23,867 nucleotides of DNA. It comes from a virus. The stretch covers positions 1 to 23,867 of the IMG/VR virus record IMGVR_UViG_3300029267_001187; one strand, written 5' to 3'. Shown here one piece after another: positions 15,525 through 22,207 of this stretch. The position numbers and the translations under genes are program-made. The notes below the pieces were generated by a model, which was given only the letters and a program-made list of their open reading frames with translations, was not told the DNA's origin and did no database searches. Position 1 is the stretch's first letter. Each line of letters opens with the position of its first letter.

Positions 15525-16183
15525 TGGGGTGTAGCAGATACATCGCTAATTCGATTGGATCGCCGAACATCAATTTCGGTTCGGATTCTATTCTAACGAA
15601 TATTTTTTCTGGTGGAGGAACCGTTTGTTTCTGGGCTAGGCCAACGGCATCATCCGGATATTACTTTGAAAAAAACAATGGGTGGAACTTTTCTTACACG
15701 GTTACTGGAACTGACAGGGTTTTTTTCGTTCAAGAATTTAGTGGCACAAATTATTTCGATCAAGCTGATGTTTCATTGACAAATGTATGGGGATACTTCT
15801 CTTTTGTTTACGACTCAAGCTCAACATCAAATAGGGTGTTGCTGTATTATAATGGGAATCTTTTAACCAACTCCCTGCAAACTGCACCAACAGGTTCAAG
15901 CAGTAGCGATTCAGGAAATGATCTAATTTTTGTAAATAATGCTTCTTTGAATGACAACGCACTTGGTTACTTTTGTTACCCACAAATTTGGGATCGGCAA
16001 TTAAGTCAGTCAGAAATTGTTGAAACGATGCATAAGCCTGGAAGTGTAAGGGAAAATCTTATTGGTTTCTGGTCATGCATTGGTGATTCACCTGAGAGAG
16101 ATTTGAGCGGAAATGGAAATAACGGAACTGTAACCTTTACAAATGTCCGAACTGATGATGGTCCACCGATAAGGAGTTTTTAA
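15524..16183 (+). CDS. LamG / concanavalin-like lectin fibre protein
   Basis: This 219-residue protein has a LamG-type jelly-roll pattern: GGTVCFWARPTASSGYYFEKN, then NVWGYFSFVYDSS, RVLLYYNGNLL, and the late signature GYFCYPQIWDRQLSQSEIVETM. This fold binds carbohydrates in many phage adhesins and bacterial proteins. The C-terminal ~30 residues include NLIGFWSCIGDSPERDLSGNGNNGTV, also typical of the family. It lies inside the fibre block and likely recognises a surface glycan, which is inference from the fold. Confidence 0.75.
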   Translation: MGCSRYIANSIGSPNINFGSDSILTNIFSGGGTVCFWARPTASSGYYFEKNNGWNFSYTVTGTDRVFFVQEFSGTNYFDQADVSLTNVWGYFSFVYDSSSTSNRVLLYYNGNLLTNSLQTAPTGSSSSDSGNDLIFVNNASLNDNALGYFCYPQIWDRQLSQSEIVETMHKPGSVRENLIGFWSCIGDSPERDLSGNGNNGTVTFTNVRTDDGPPIRSF

Positions 16184-16185
16184 GG

Positions 16186-17343
16186 ATGCCTAAGCCGAAT
16201 AATTTTAACAGACAGGCGAATCAGAGATTAGAAAAGTTTACTTGTCCTTATGTCAATGTCTCAAGAGCTCCCTTGTCGACAGACATCAAAGATCCAAGGA
16301 CAGCGAAATACTATGAGAGGCCTCACTTTTGGAGAGTAGGAAAAAACCCTACAGACAGCTCAACAGAGGGCGACCTTTATTATCTGGCGGACATCACGTC
16401 TAATTCTGCTGACTGGAAGCTCATATCTACGTCGACTAGTCCAGGTGGTACAGTATCATCTATAACAGGAGACTCCGGTGGTGCTGTTGGTCCGACTGGC
16501 GGTACGATTACGTTCAATGGTAAGACTGTAGCCAATGCAACCAACTCAAAAGCCCTGCATTTTAAAGGAACGCCAGGATCTAGCCTGCAAGACGGGGAAA
16601 TACAGATCAGCACAACGGTGACTCCAACGCCAGGAGACGCTTCCCAAGCTGGGATCTGCTCATTCAATGAGAACCAGTTCCAACAGGATGCAACTTCAGG
16701 AATGGTGTCTTTGAAAGGAAGCACGGTAAACCCACCCATTGCATCCTTTACCCTGGATGATACAAACACTGCAACAGCTGATGCGAATGGCGACATCGAT
16801 CTTACAGGAAGCGTGGTCGATAATGGAACCAACTCCAAACCTTTGTTTTCAGCAAGAAATCCTTCGACAGACGACATCGATTTACAGTTGCAGGTGGCGG
16901 GAAGCTCCTCTTCTGCTCCAGGGAATAAGGATGCTGTTGGACTTGTACAGCTCGACTCCAATTTCTTCAATGTTAACTCAGATGGATGGGTAACTCCTGC
17001 TGGGGGAGCTAGTGCCGGTTTCGTATGGGATGAGGAGACGGGTACTTCCAGGACTCTGGTAGCCAATGAAGGTATTTTTGCAAATAACGCAGGAACAGTC
17101 ACTTTAACGCTTCCTGTATCGTGTAACATTAATGACGCCTTCGCTGCATACCAGGAAGGCGCTGGCAAGGTCAGAATCGCTCAAAATGCGTCTCAGCAAA
17201 TACGGTTCGGTAACACGGCTTCTACATCTGGAGCCGGGGGTTATATCGAATCGTTAAATCAAGGGGATAGCGTGGTCATCGTTTGTGTTGATGCAAACAG
17301 ATTTAGAGTAATTAATTCAGTAGGGAGTTGGACGGTAGCATGA
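16186..17343 (+). CDS. Tail fibre protein with tandem shaft repeats
   Basis: This is a 385-residue fibre protein. Residues ~45-82 (HFWRVGK...GDLYYLAD...ADWKLIS) resemble the small tail protein at 9132 and may attach to the virion. Residues ~91-178 and ~185-273 are two diverged copies of one beta module, aligned at NATNSKALHFKG and NGTNSKPLFSAR. The C-terminal ~105 residues (WDEETGTSRTLVANEGIFAN through VTLTLP, IAQNASQQIRFGN and SGAGGYIESLNQGDSVVIVC) match a widespread phage fibre-tip domain that I recall well. AAGGAG precedes the ATG. It ends in an ATGA overlap with the next gene. A long minus-strand ORF here is a shadow. Confidence 0.75.
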   Translation: MPKPNNFNRQANQRLEKFTCPYVNVSRAPLSTDIKDPRTAKYYERPHFWRVGKNPTDSSTEGDLYYLADITSNSADWKLISTSTSPGGTVSSITGDSGGAVGPTGGTITFNGKTVANATNSKALHFKGTPGSSLQDGEIQISTTVTPTPGDASQAGICSFNENQFQQDATSGMVSLKGSTVNPPIASFTLDDTNTATADANGDIDLTGSVVDNGTNSKPLFSARNPSTDDIDLQLQVAGSSSSAPGNKDAVGLVQLDSNFFNVNSDGWVTPAGGASAGFVWDEETGTSRTLVANEGIFANNAGTVTLTLPVSCNINDAFAAYQEGAGKVRIAQNASQQIRFGNTASTSGAGGYIESLNQGDSVVIVCVDANRFRVINSVGSWTVA

Positions 17344-18086
17344 CGATAAACAGTATGAATATCACTGGTGAAGGGCTTCAAATCTTCGATCCATCCGACG
17401 GAAGTTTTACCCCTATTGACCTGACGACGAAAGGTGATTTGTTAGTTTACGATGGATCGGCTTATCAACGCATTGGTGTGGGAAGTAACGATCAGGTCTT
17501 AACAGCTGACAGCGGGGAATCGACTGGATTGAAGTGGGCAACAAATGCGGCTGGTTCTGGGGCGTGGACTTTCATTTCTTCGACTACAGCATCAAACGAT
17601 GCTACGATTGAATTTACGGATTTAGATTCGAGCTATATCCAATACCAATGGGTGATAACAGATTTAGTTCCGGAAACTGATGAAGTTGAGTTTAGAATTC
17701 GTACTTCCAGCGACAATGGATCAACTTTTGATTCAGGTGCTTCAAATTATGACTATGGATATATCTATCAATCAGCCAATAGCAGTAGTAATATTAATGG
17801 TTTTGCTGGAGGATTTACTTATATTAGACTATTAGCTGGTACTGAGTTAGGAAGCGACACAAATGAAAGTGGAAATATTATTTTAGATTTGTTTAACCCA
17901 TCAGGGTCAGGATATACAATGATGACGGCCAGGGCAACTTATATGAACTATGTTGATCAATTGGTAAACAATCGAAGTGCAGGGGCTAGACTGGCGGCAG
18001 AAGCTGTGGATGCTATCCAGTTCTTTATGAGCAGCGGAAACATTGAGTCAGGAACATTCCGTTTATACGGTTTAACCCCATCGTAG
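17340..18086 (+). CDS. Tail fibre protein
   Basis: This is a 248-residue fibre protein. ATG at 17340, which overlaps the preceding TGA, is preferred over the upstream TTG at 17328: AGGGAG (17322-17327) sits 12 bases before the ATG but abuts the TTG. Residues ~28-65 hold the fibre motif TTKGDLLVYDGSAYQRIGVG with NDQVLTADSGESTGLKWAT, a relative of the shaft motif in the gene at 14820. The rest is a beta-rich domain of ~170 residues with a jelly-roll-like pattern (IEFTDLDSSYIQYQWVITDL, FRIRTSSDNGSTFDSG). It ends the run of long fibre genes. It is probably a surface-recognition subunit. Confidence 0.7.
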   Translation: MTINSMNITGEGLQIFDPSDGSFTPIDLTTKGDLLVYDGSAYQRIGVGSNDQVLTADSGESTGLKWATNAAGSGAWTFISSTTASNDATIEFTDLDSSYIQYQWVITDLVPETDEVEFRIRTSSDNGSTFDSGASNYDYGYIYQSANSSSNINGFAGGFTYIRLLAGTELGSDTNESGNIILDLFNPSGSGYTMMTARATYMNYVDQLVNNRSAGARLAAEAVDAIQFFMSSGNIESGTFRLYGLTPS

Positions 18087-18093
18087 GTCAATC

Positions 18094-18315
18094 ATGGTTT
18101 TATATAAGCAAGTAAATGGCAGGAAAGTAGAATTAACCCTTCAAGAGGAACAGGCTGTCAGAGATGAATGGGCAGCCAACGAAGCCATACAGCAACAAGC
18201 AGAACAGGAAGAGCAGGCTAGGCAGGCCTTAATGAATTCTGCACGGGATAAGATCGCAAGCTCCGCATCGATGTCAGATGACGAAAAACAAGCTTATTTC
18301 AATGGGACCTATTGA
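18094..18315 (+). CDS. Small coiled-coil protein after fibre genes
   Basis: This 73-residue protein has a short N-terminal strand (VLYKQVNGRKVELT), a long Glu/Gln/Ala helix (residues ~17-55, LQEEQAVRDEWAANEAIQQQ and on) and an acidic C-terminal end. Small coiled-coil proteins often follow fibre genes, sometimes as assembly chaperones, but this one is not recognised specifically. The GGTCAATC upstream stretch is a poor ribosome site. It overlaps the following TTG micro-ORF at its stop codon. Confidence 0.6.
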   Translation: MVLYKQVNGRKVELTLQEEQAVRDEWAANEAIQQQAEQEEQARQALMNSARDKIASSASMSDDEKQAYFNGTY

Positions 18316-18440
18316 TCTTGGACGGACCTTTATTTTTCATCTTCAGAAGACGCAACGAATCGTTCATCTACGATCTAACTTATATCAGAGAAGGTTTAAG
18401 AGAAGTGGGGCTTTCAGATGTTTACTTCATGGATGAATAA
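18312..18440 (+). CDS. Micro-ORF with TTG start
   Basis: A 42-residue frame starts with TTG at 18312, overlapping the preceding TGA, and ends at TAA 18440. It reads as a well-mixed polypeptide: hydrophobic and basic first third (ILDGPLFFIFRRRNESFIYD), then LTYIREGLREVGLSDVYFMDE. A weak GGGA lies four bases before TTG; a second TTG is at 18318. It fills the otherwise empty gap between two genes. Function is unknown. Its reality rests on composition and tight fit. Confidence 0.42.
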   Translation: MILDGPLFFIFRRRNESFIYDLTYIREGLREVGLSDVYFMDE

Positions 18441-18483
18441 TTACATAGGATATGAAATGTTCTACAAATACAAGGATGTACTT

Positions 18484-18651
18484 ATGAAACTTGCGTTATC
18501 AATGCTGTTTGTCGGGATGTGCTTCGGCGCTTGCTCGGTGATCAATGACAAGCTTGGCCTTCAGGATGATCACCCCCTTGAAGAGGCTATGGAGGATGTT
18601 ATCGAGCATCACACTGGAATAGATATTGACCTGACACCGGAAGACGGTTAA
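18484..18651 (+). CDS. Small phage lipoprotein
   Basis: I chose ATG 18484, with AAGGA (18472-18476) seven bases upstream; upstream ATGs at 18457 and 18418 are alternatives, and the first has its own AGGA. From 18484 the product has 55 residues: a lipoprotein-type signal (MKLALSMLFVGMCFGAC, cysteine at 17 with F-G-A before it), then a short acidic mature part with DKLGLQDDHPLEEAMEDVIEH and the end TGIDIDLTPEDG. I recall this acidic DDxxxEE...TGxxIDLTP pattern from small phage proteins near fibre or lysis genes. It is probably an inner- or outer-membrane lipoprotein, perhaps an Rz1-like spanin or an exclusion factor; neither is shown. Confidence 0.6.
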   Translation: MKLALSMLFVGMCFGACSVINDKLGLQDDHPLEEAMEDVIEHHTGIDIDLTPEDG

Positions 18652-18690
18652 GCTGAAGATCTCATTTCCGATTCTTATTTAAAAGTGTTT

Positions 18691-19173
18691 TCAGGGAGTC
18701 TGTAAAGGCTCCTTTTCTTTTTCCATAATCTCAGAAATTTGTTTGGCCAGATATTTTGTTTCTGAAATAGCAAAATCGAAATCCCTGTACTCTTTAGGGA
18801 AAATCTCGCCACCCATGAGCGCAAACATTTTTTCCTCATTGTTAGAGGGCGATATATCGAAAGCGTGGTTGCAGTCAAAGCCAATACAAAATGATTCTTC
18901 TTCATTGAACAAATTAAGGCGAGGACCTTCCCAAGTAATCCCGCCATGCACCTCGCAGTCAGCAAATTTACTCTTCATCGACTCATCAACCTCAACATAT
19001 CCACACCAAACTCCTCCAACAATGAGGTCATCGCTAATAATCTTCCCATTTCGGATCACACGGCAATTTAATCCGTGAGATACAAACTCAGCTGCATCTG
19101 GTTCATCCACCCATTGGCCCGGACCCCAAGCCCTTAGTTTTTGCTCTTTAGTAATTAATGTTCTTGTTTTCAC
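18691..19173 (-). CDS. Conserved phage protein of unknown function
   Basis: This is the last gene of the leftward early operon, 160 residues. It shows a family pattern I recall from phages: a GYVEVDES...EVHGGITWEG stretch (~59-83) and FCIGFDCNHAFD (~95-106), similar to the VHGGLT and GFDCAHAGD motifs of an uncharacterised phage family. The conserved Cys, His and Asp residues could form a metal or catalytic site, which is speculation. The start overlaps the previous gene's stop by four bases (ATGA). Its 3' end overlaps the late terminator. The C-terminus is a charged helix. Confidence 0.65.
   Translation of the reverse strand: MKTRTLITKEQKLRAWGPGQWVDEPDAAEFVSHGLNCRVIRNGKIISDDLIVGGVWCGYVEVDESMKSKFADCEVHGGITWEGPRLNLFNEEESFCIGFDCNHAFDISPSNNEEKMFALMGGEIFPKEYRDFDFAISETKYLAKQISEIMEKEKEPLQTP
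18695..18722 (+). terminator. Rho-independent terminator of the late operon
   Basis: GGAGTC (18695-18700) pairs with GGCTCC (18707-18712), a six-base stem with one T-G pair, closing a TGTAAA loop. It is followed by TTTTCTTTTT (18713-18722). It points rightward and lies inside the last codons of the convergent minus-strand gene, so it terminates late + strand transcripts at the boundary of the early region. Confidence 0.75.
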
Positions 19174-19388
19174 TTCACCTCTTTCAATAGCATCTGGCGC
19201 AGGTTGTCATTTTCCTTCTCAAGACGGATAACAATCTTCATCAGATCGTTGACCATCCCAAAAAGCTTACGCCGGCTTTTATCCTGGCTAGCTTTCAAAG
19301 CATCCACTTTCTGAAACAATTCATCCCTAAGCTTTTCATCATATGACCTGGTGTCGAATAGATCGTACTGCTCGATTGCAAGCGCCAT
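19170..19388 (-). CDS. Small coiled-coil early protein
   Basis: This is a 72-residue protein, mostly one long charged helix: RSYDEKLRDELFQKVDALKA, then KLFGMVNDLMKIVIRLEKEN with a leucine/isoleucine heptad pattern. I placed the start at ATG 19388 because GGGGAG lies eight bases before it; an upstream in-frame ATG at 19403 has no ribosome site. It overlaps the next gene by four bases. It is likely an oligomeric or partner-binding protein. The family is not recognised. Confidence 0.6.
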   Translation of the reverse strand: MALAIEQYDLFDTRSYDEKLRDELFQKVDALKASQDKSRRKLFGMVNDLMKIVIRLEKENDNLRQMLLKEVK

Positions 19389-19456
19389 AAAGTTTCTCCC
19401 CATAAATGAGAAAAAATATAGCGGAAGAACAGGTTTTCTCCCACACTAAGGAATTT

Positions 19457-20086
19457 CTATACATCCAATTCAACACGTATTGGCTTGTTTACCGGTTCGT
19501 ACCTTTCATTCATGATTGAGCAGTTTACTAGCGTGACATCATGATCAATGCCCTTTAAATCTAAACGACCGTGTCCTTCATGGATATGGCCAAAAACATG
19601 CAATCTCGGCTGTACCCGTCTCAGGGCTCCCCAAAGATTTTCACATCCTACATGATCGCCTTTAACAGTTTCGTCTAGGCGACCATAAGGGGGGCCATGT
19701 GTGATCAAGATGTCTGTATCATCTGGGATCAAATCCCACTTCTCTTTGATCTGCGCACCTCGATCCAGCATGAAGTGCCAGTTATAGAAGGTCGGTGTCC
19801 AGGGGCTACCCCAGATCTTTATTCCAGCGAATTCCGTGCCTGAATCACAAAGATAAACACCAGCACTAAAATAACGCTGATCCGGCCTGATCTTCTGTAA
19901 ATGCCTGTCTTGATTCCCTCCAATTATGACTACCTTCGAATAGCATTGTTTGCAAAGCCATGAGTTAAATTCTTTGTATTCAGACTCTTTCCCGTATGCT
20001 ACAAGGTCACCTGCAATGATGAGCAGATCGCCGCCATCGAGTTTAGGATAGTCCCCATGTAAATCTGATATGCAGTCAATAATCAT
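19457..20086 (-). CDS. Metallophosphoesterase with altered GNHD motif
   Basis: This is a 209-residue calcineurin-like phosphoesterase. The metal motifs are visible: D8-L-H10 (SDLHGD), G-D27, then GGNQD (56-60), H130 (ILITHGPPYG) and GHIHE (166-170). The order and spacing match small MPE-fold enzymes, including the UPF0046/MPPED-like branch with its VFGHIHE end. The normal catalytic GNH(D/E) has Gln (codon CAA) in place of His, a change reachable by one base. N58 and the other metal ligands remain, so metal binding may persist while general-acid catalysis may be altered. It overlaps the exonuclease gene by four bases, so the two are probably co-translated. The substrate is unknown. Confidence 0.85.
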   Translation of the reverse strand: MIIDCISDLHGDYPKLDGGDLLIIAGDLVAYGKESEYKEFNSWLCKQCYSKVVIIGGNQDRHLQKIRPDQRYFSAGVYLCDSGTEFAGIKIWGSPWTPTFYNWHFMLDRGAQIKEKWDLIPDDTDILITHGPPYGRLDETVKGDHVGCENLWGALRRVQPRLHVFGHIHEGHGRLDLKGIDHDVTLVNCSIMNERYEPVNKPIRVELDV

Positions 20087-20931
20087 GTAAAAGATACCCT
20101 CGCTCTCATTTCAACAGGTCCCCGATATTGATCCAGGTCAATTCCCTGTAATTCAGGGATGGCATCATACCTCACCCGCCCCTTTTGGTAATAGTGAGTA
20201 AGCTTTAACCCGAATGACTGAATGGAGTTGCCCTCAGAAGCGTCGATCAGCTTTTTTCTAAGCTCTTTCTCCAACTTGTCAGCCTGTTTCTTCATTGCAT
20301 TAGCTTCCATGTACTCCGATACCAAGGCCTTCATTGTCTCATTCTCTAATACCAGGTGCGATTGATCCGGAGCGTCAAACTCTCTCATTCTACGATAGAA
20401 GTCCTCTTCCATCTCCATCATTTCACAGATGAAAGCATCGTCACGCTCGACCTCTACCAATGCCCCATCCGATCCGTCATAAGTAAAGTAGTAGCTCCAG
20501 TCGTTTCCAGTTACCGCCAATTGGTGTTGGATCTGCGCATGGTAGTAGGCCGGCAGCTCTCCAGCCTTAGCCATCTCATGCGTCTTGTTGTTGGGGCATT
20601 TGATCTCAAGTTGAAACTCTCCGTTATCAGACAATCCGTCAAGCGATGCCATCATCCAGGATGTTTGATCGCTTTCGACAACGGCCGGAGTCATCTTGAT
20701 ATTGGTGTACTCCTCAAACTTTTCCCTGGCTTCGTCCTCAAGCGCCATTCCGCGCTTCATGGCGGCATTTAACTGTACAGGAGGCTCTAACCCAAGCTTA
20801 CGCTTCCATAGCGTGTATGGGCTTGTAAACGGGTTCTTACCGGTAATGACGCTAGCGTCTGTGGCTGTGATCTTTTCATTACGCATATTCAGCCATGCGT
20901 CGGAGCCTTGTTCTAATTGTATGAGTCTCAT
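20083..20931 (-). CDS. YqaJ-like phage exonuclease
   Basis: This is a 282-residue PD-(D/E)xK nuclease of the YqaJ / phage-type exonuclease family, which resects DNA ends for recombination. The N-terminus has the family signature WLNMRNEKITATDASVITGKNPF (seen in parts), then E65 in RGMALEDEARE. The core is D98 (MMASLDG) with E109-x-K111 (FQLEIKCP) and the helix YYHAQIQHQL (129-138) carrying the family Gln. The C-terminal third is a charged helix and a short end domain. AAGGA lies seven bases before the ATG. It follows the SSB-like gene and is coupled by overlap to the phosphoesterase, but no annealing protein is visible nearby. Confidence 0.88.
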   Translation of the reverse strand: MRLIQLEQGSDAWLNMRNEKITATDASVITGKNPFTSPYTLWKRKLGLEPPVQLNAAMKRGMALEDEAREKFEEYTNIKMTPAVVESDQTSWMMASLDGLSDNGEFQLEIKCPNNKTHEMAKAGELPAYYHAQIQHQLAVTGNDWSYYFTYDGSDGALVEVERDDAFICEMMEMEEDFYRRMREFDAPDQSHLVLENETMKALVSEYMEANAMKKQADKLEKELRKKLIDASEGNSIQSFGLKLTHYYQKGRVRYDAIPELQGIDLDQYRGPVEMRARVSFT

Positions 20932-20951
20932 ATGTATTCCTTTTTATTAGA

Positions 20952-20973
20952 GCGGGGCAGAGAGCTACCCCGC
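20952..20973. other. GC hairpin between SSB-like and exonuclease genes
   Basis: GCGGGG (20952-20957) and CCCCGC (20968-20973) form a perfect six-base GC stem around a 10-base loop. It lies in the only real gap of the recombination genes. In the minus direction it is followed by TCTAATAAAAA, with no T tract, so it resembles an RNA-stabilising or attenuating hairpin rather than a full terminator. Confidence 0.5.
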
Positions 20974-20982
20974 ATTGTTAGA

Positions 20983-21744
20983 CTAAAACGGCACGCTTTC
21001 CTTGGGCGCCATTTCTTTTTCCAAACGCTCCTTAGCGTGCAGCTTTACAGACTTCAAGATCGCATCAAACTTTGATGCCGGTATCTCTGAGAGGTCTGAA
21101 ATGCCAAACATTTGGCTCACATTCTTTTTAACCTTCACCCTGTAGTCATCGTCATCGCCTATAAGCTCTCTTAACTCCTTAAGCTGGGCAGAGGATATGC
21201 AATCCTCTTTAGGTGCCTCAGACTCGCTAAAAACGCCGTCAGTGTATTCCTCCCATGGACCGTAGGGGTCATCGCCGCTAAACAGCGCATCGAGGTTGCA
21301 ACGGTTCTCATTGAACGCCTCAACCACATGATCAGCCACAGGTTTCCTAGGCAGGGGAGTCACCTGGTACTTAGTCTTCAGATCCTTTCCGGAACGGTGG
21401 ATCTTAACATCGTAGAAAAAGGGAGCGCCCCAGTCGCTATCCTTGGATAGCTTCTCAAGATCGCGTCTCACAGAGGCCTGTGTCACTTGCAAGATCTGGA
21501 TTCTTTCCTCAGCGTAATTCCAGACAATGAACGCCCAGAAATGCTTGCCAGGACGCGCAGGGTCATACCAGCTGTCTGGCTTGTCCTCATATCTGTAGCG
21601 GACAGGGCGCCTGTCCACCCACTCTTCCCATCCAAGGACAGGGGAGGAGAGGATGCGAATCCTGTTCTCTCCATCCTGTATTTTCATATAGCTTCCTGCT
21701 GTACGAGGTGCCTCGTAATCGTGTGGTAAAAATGCTGTACTCAT
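20983..21744 (-). CDS. Probable single-strand DNA-binding protein
   Basis: This 253-residue protein resembles phage SSB-like proteins: a start with SYMKIQDGENRIRILSSPVLGWEEW, followed by beta-rich stretches with aromatics (HFWAFIVWNYAEERIQILQVTQ, PFFYDVKIHRSGKDLKTKYQV) that fit an OB fold at ~15-140. A variable acidic middle follows. The C-terminus ends PKESVPF, close to the acidic-plus-IPF tip used by SSBs for partner binding. AAGGAG lies seven bases before the ATG. Its place before an exonuclease fits a recombination or replication role. It is longer than classical SSB, because of the acidic and helical C-terminal part. Confidence 0.7.
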   Translation of the reverse strand: MSTAFLPHDYEAPRTAGSYMKIQDGENRIRILSSPVLGWEEWVDRRPVRYRYEDKPDSWYDPARPGKHFWAFIVWNYAEERIQILQVTQASVRRDLEKLSKDSDWGAPFFYDVKIHRSGKDLKTKYQVTPLPRKPVADHVVEAFNENRCNLDALFSGDDPYGPWEEYTDGVFSESEAPKEDCISSAQLKELRELIGDDDDYRVKVKKNVSQMFGISDLSEIPASKFDAILKSVKLHAKERLEKEMAPKESVPF

Positions 21745-21761
21745 GTACGTCTCCTTTCGTA

Positions 21762-21938
21762 TTATTGTACCGTGTAAAATGTATCTATTTGGACCGCCTC
21801 GAGCGGTCTTTCTTTCATAGCCAGATACTGAAGGTGTTCCTTCAAGTGATCAAGCCAGGTTGTGCAAAAAGTGTCATCTGTATACTTCCCGGCCCTTTCA
21901 GCCAGGAAGTAGAGGTATTCAAGGTCCGCGTTATCCAT
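21762..21938 (-). CDS. Small early protein of unknown function
   Basis: This is a 58-residue acidic helical protein (MDNADLEYLYFLAERAGKYT and DHLKEHLQYLAMKERPLEAV). I chose ATG 21938 over a TTG two codons upstream; either overlaps the end of the preceding gene, so coupling is likely. The C-terminal end holds a hairpin-forming repeat. No family is recognised. The Tyr/Leu-rich helices suggest a protein-binding early function. Confidence 0.5.
   Translation of the reverse strand: MDNADLEYLYFLAERAGKYTDDTFCTTWLDHLKEHLQYLAMKERPLEAVQIDTFYTVQ
21792..21815 (+). terminator. Terminator-like hairpin on the antisense side
   Basis: GACCGC (21792-21797) pairs with GCGGTC (21803-21808) around a CTCGA loop, followed by TTTCTTTC on the + strand. 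It lies inside the coding sequence of the small minus-strand gene, so it would stop rightward antisense transcription, if any. Its use is uncertain. Confidence 0.4.
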
Positions 21939-22191
21939 TGACAACCGCCAAAAGTGGTTCGGATCTTGTAATCTTAAACTCGGTATTGACCATTCTGGAA
22001 AGGTCAGGGGAAAAATCCATTCTGCCCGCCAGGTCTTCCACAGCGTCTACCATGGCTTCTACATCGCCGGTAATAAAAATGGCCTCGTATATCTTTTGAA
22101 GCTCATCCTTGCAGCCGTCTATATCGACCATTTCGCTTTCATGGTGCCAGCCCTCACTGAAATCTATGTATGTACCGTTGTATTTTTTCAT
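21931..22191 (-). CDS. Small acidic early protein
   Basis: This is an 86-residue acidic protein with a strong GGAGG site five bases before ATG. The N-terminus reads MKKYNGTYIDFSEGWHHESE, followed by two helices (CKDELQKIYEAIF and VEAMVDAVEDLAGRMD). The start MK-(K)Y-x-G-x-YIDF is similar to that of the 58-residue gene at 22733. The SD lies in the loop of an ATAAC/GTTAT inverted repeat (22193-22208). It is likely an early regulator or host-takeover protein by position, but no family is recognised. Confidence 0.6.
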   Translation of the reverse strand: MKKYNGTYIDFSEGWHHESEMVDIDGCKDELQKIYEAIFITGDVEAMVDAVEDLAGRMDFSPDLSRMVNTEFKITRSEPLLAVVNG

Positions 22192-22207
22192 GATAACCTC
22201 CGTGTTA

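Noticed and set aside
16380-17168. Long minus-strand ORF (262 residues) inside the tail fibre gene
   Set aside because: The + strand product has clear fibre motifs and internal repeats over the same bases. The minus product is Pro/Ser/Val-rich, without a recognisable pattern or ribosome site.
18675-18965. Alternative minus-strand ORF of 96 residues at the end of the early operon
   Set aside because: It overlaps the 160-residue gene in another frame, and that gene has a family pattern and a coupled start.
19404-19456. Promoter with TATATT between the phosphoesterase and the coiled-coil gene
   Set aside because: No -35-like hexamer lies at a suitable distance, and the surrounding GAGAAAA/TTTTCTC repeat is too weak to call.
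20356-20950. Two + strand ORFs antisense to the exonuclease
   Set aside because: The minus-strand exonuclease has all catalytic motifs. The + ORFs are shadows with no ribosome site.
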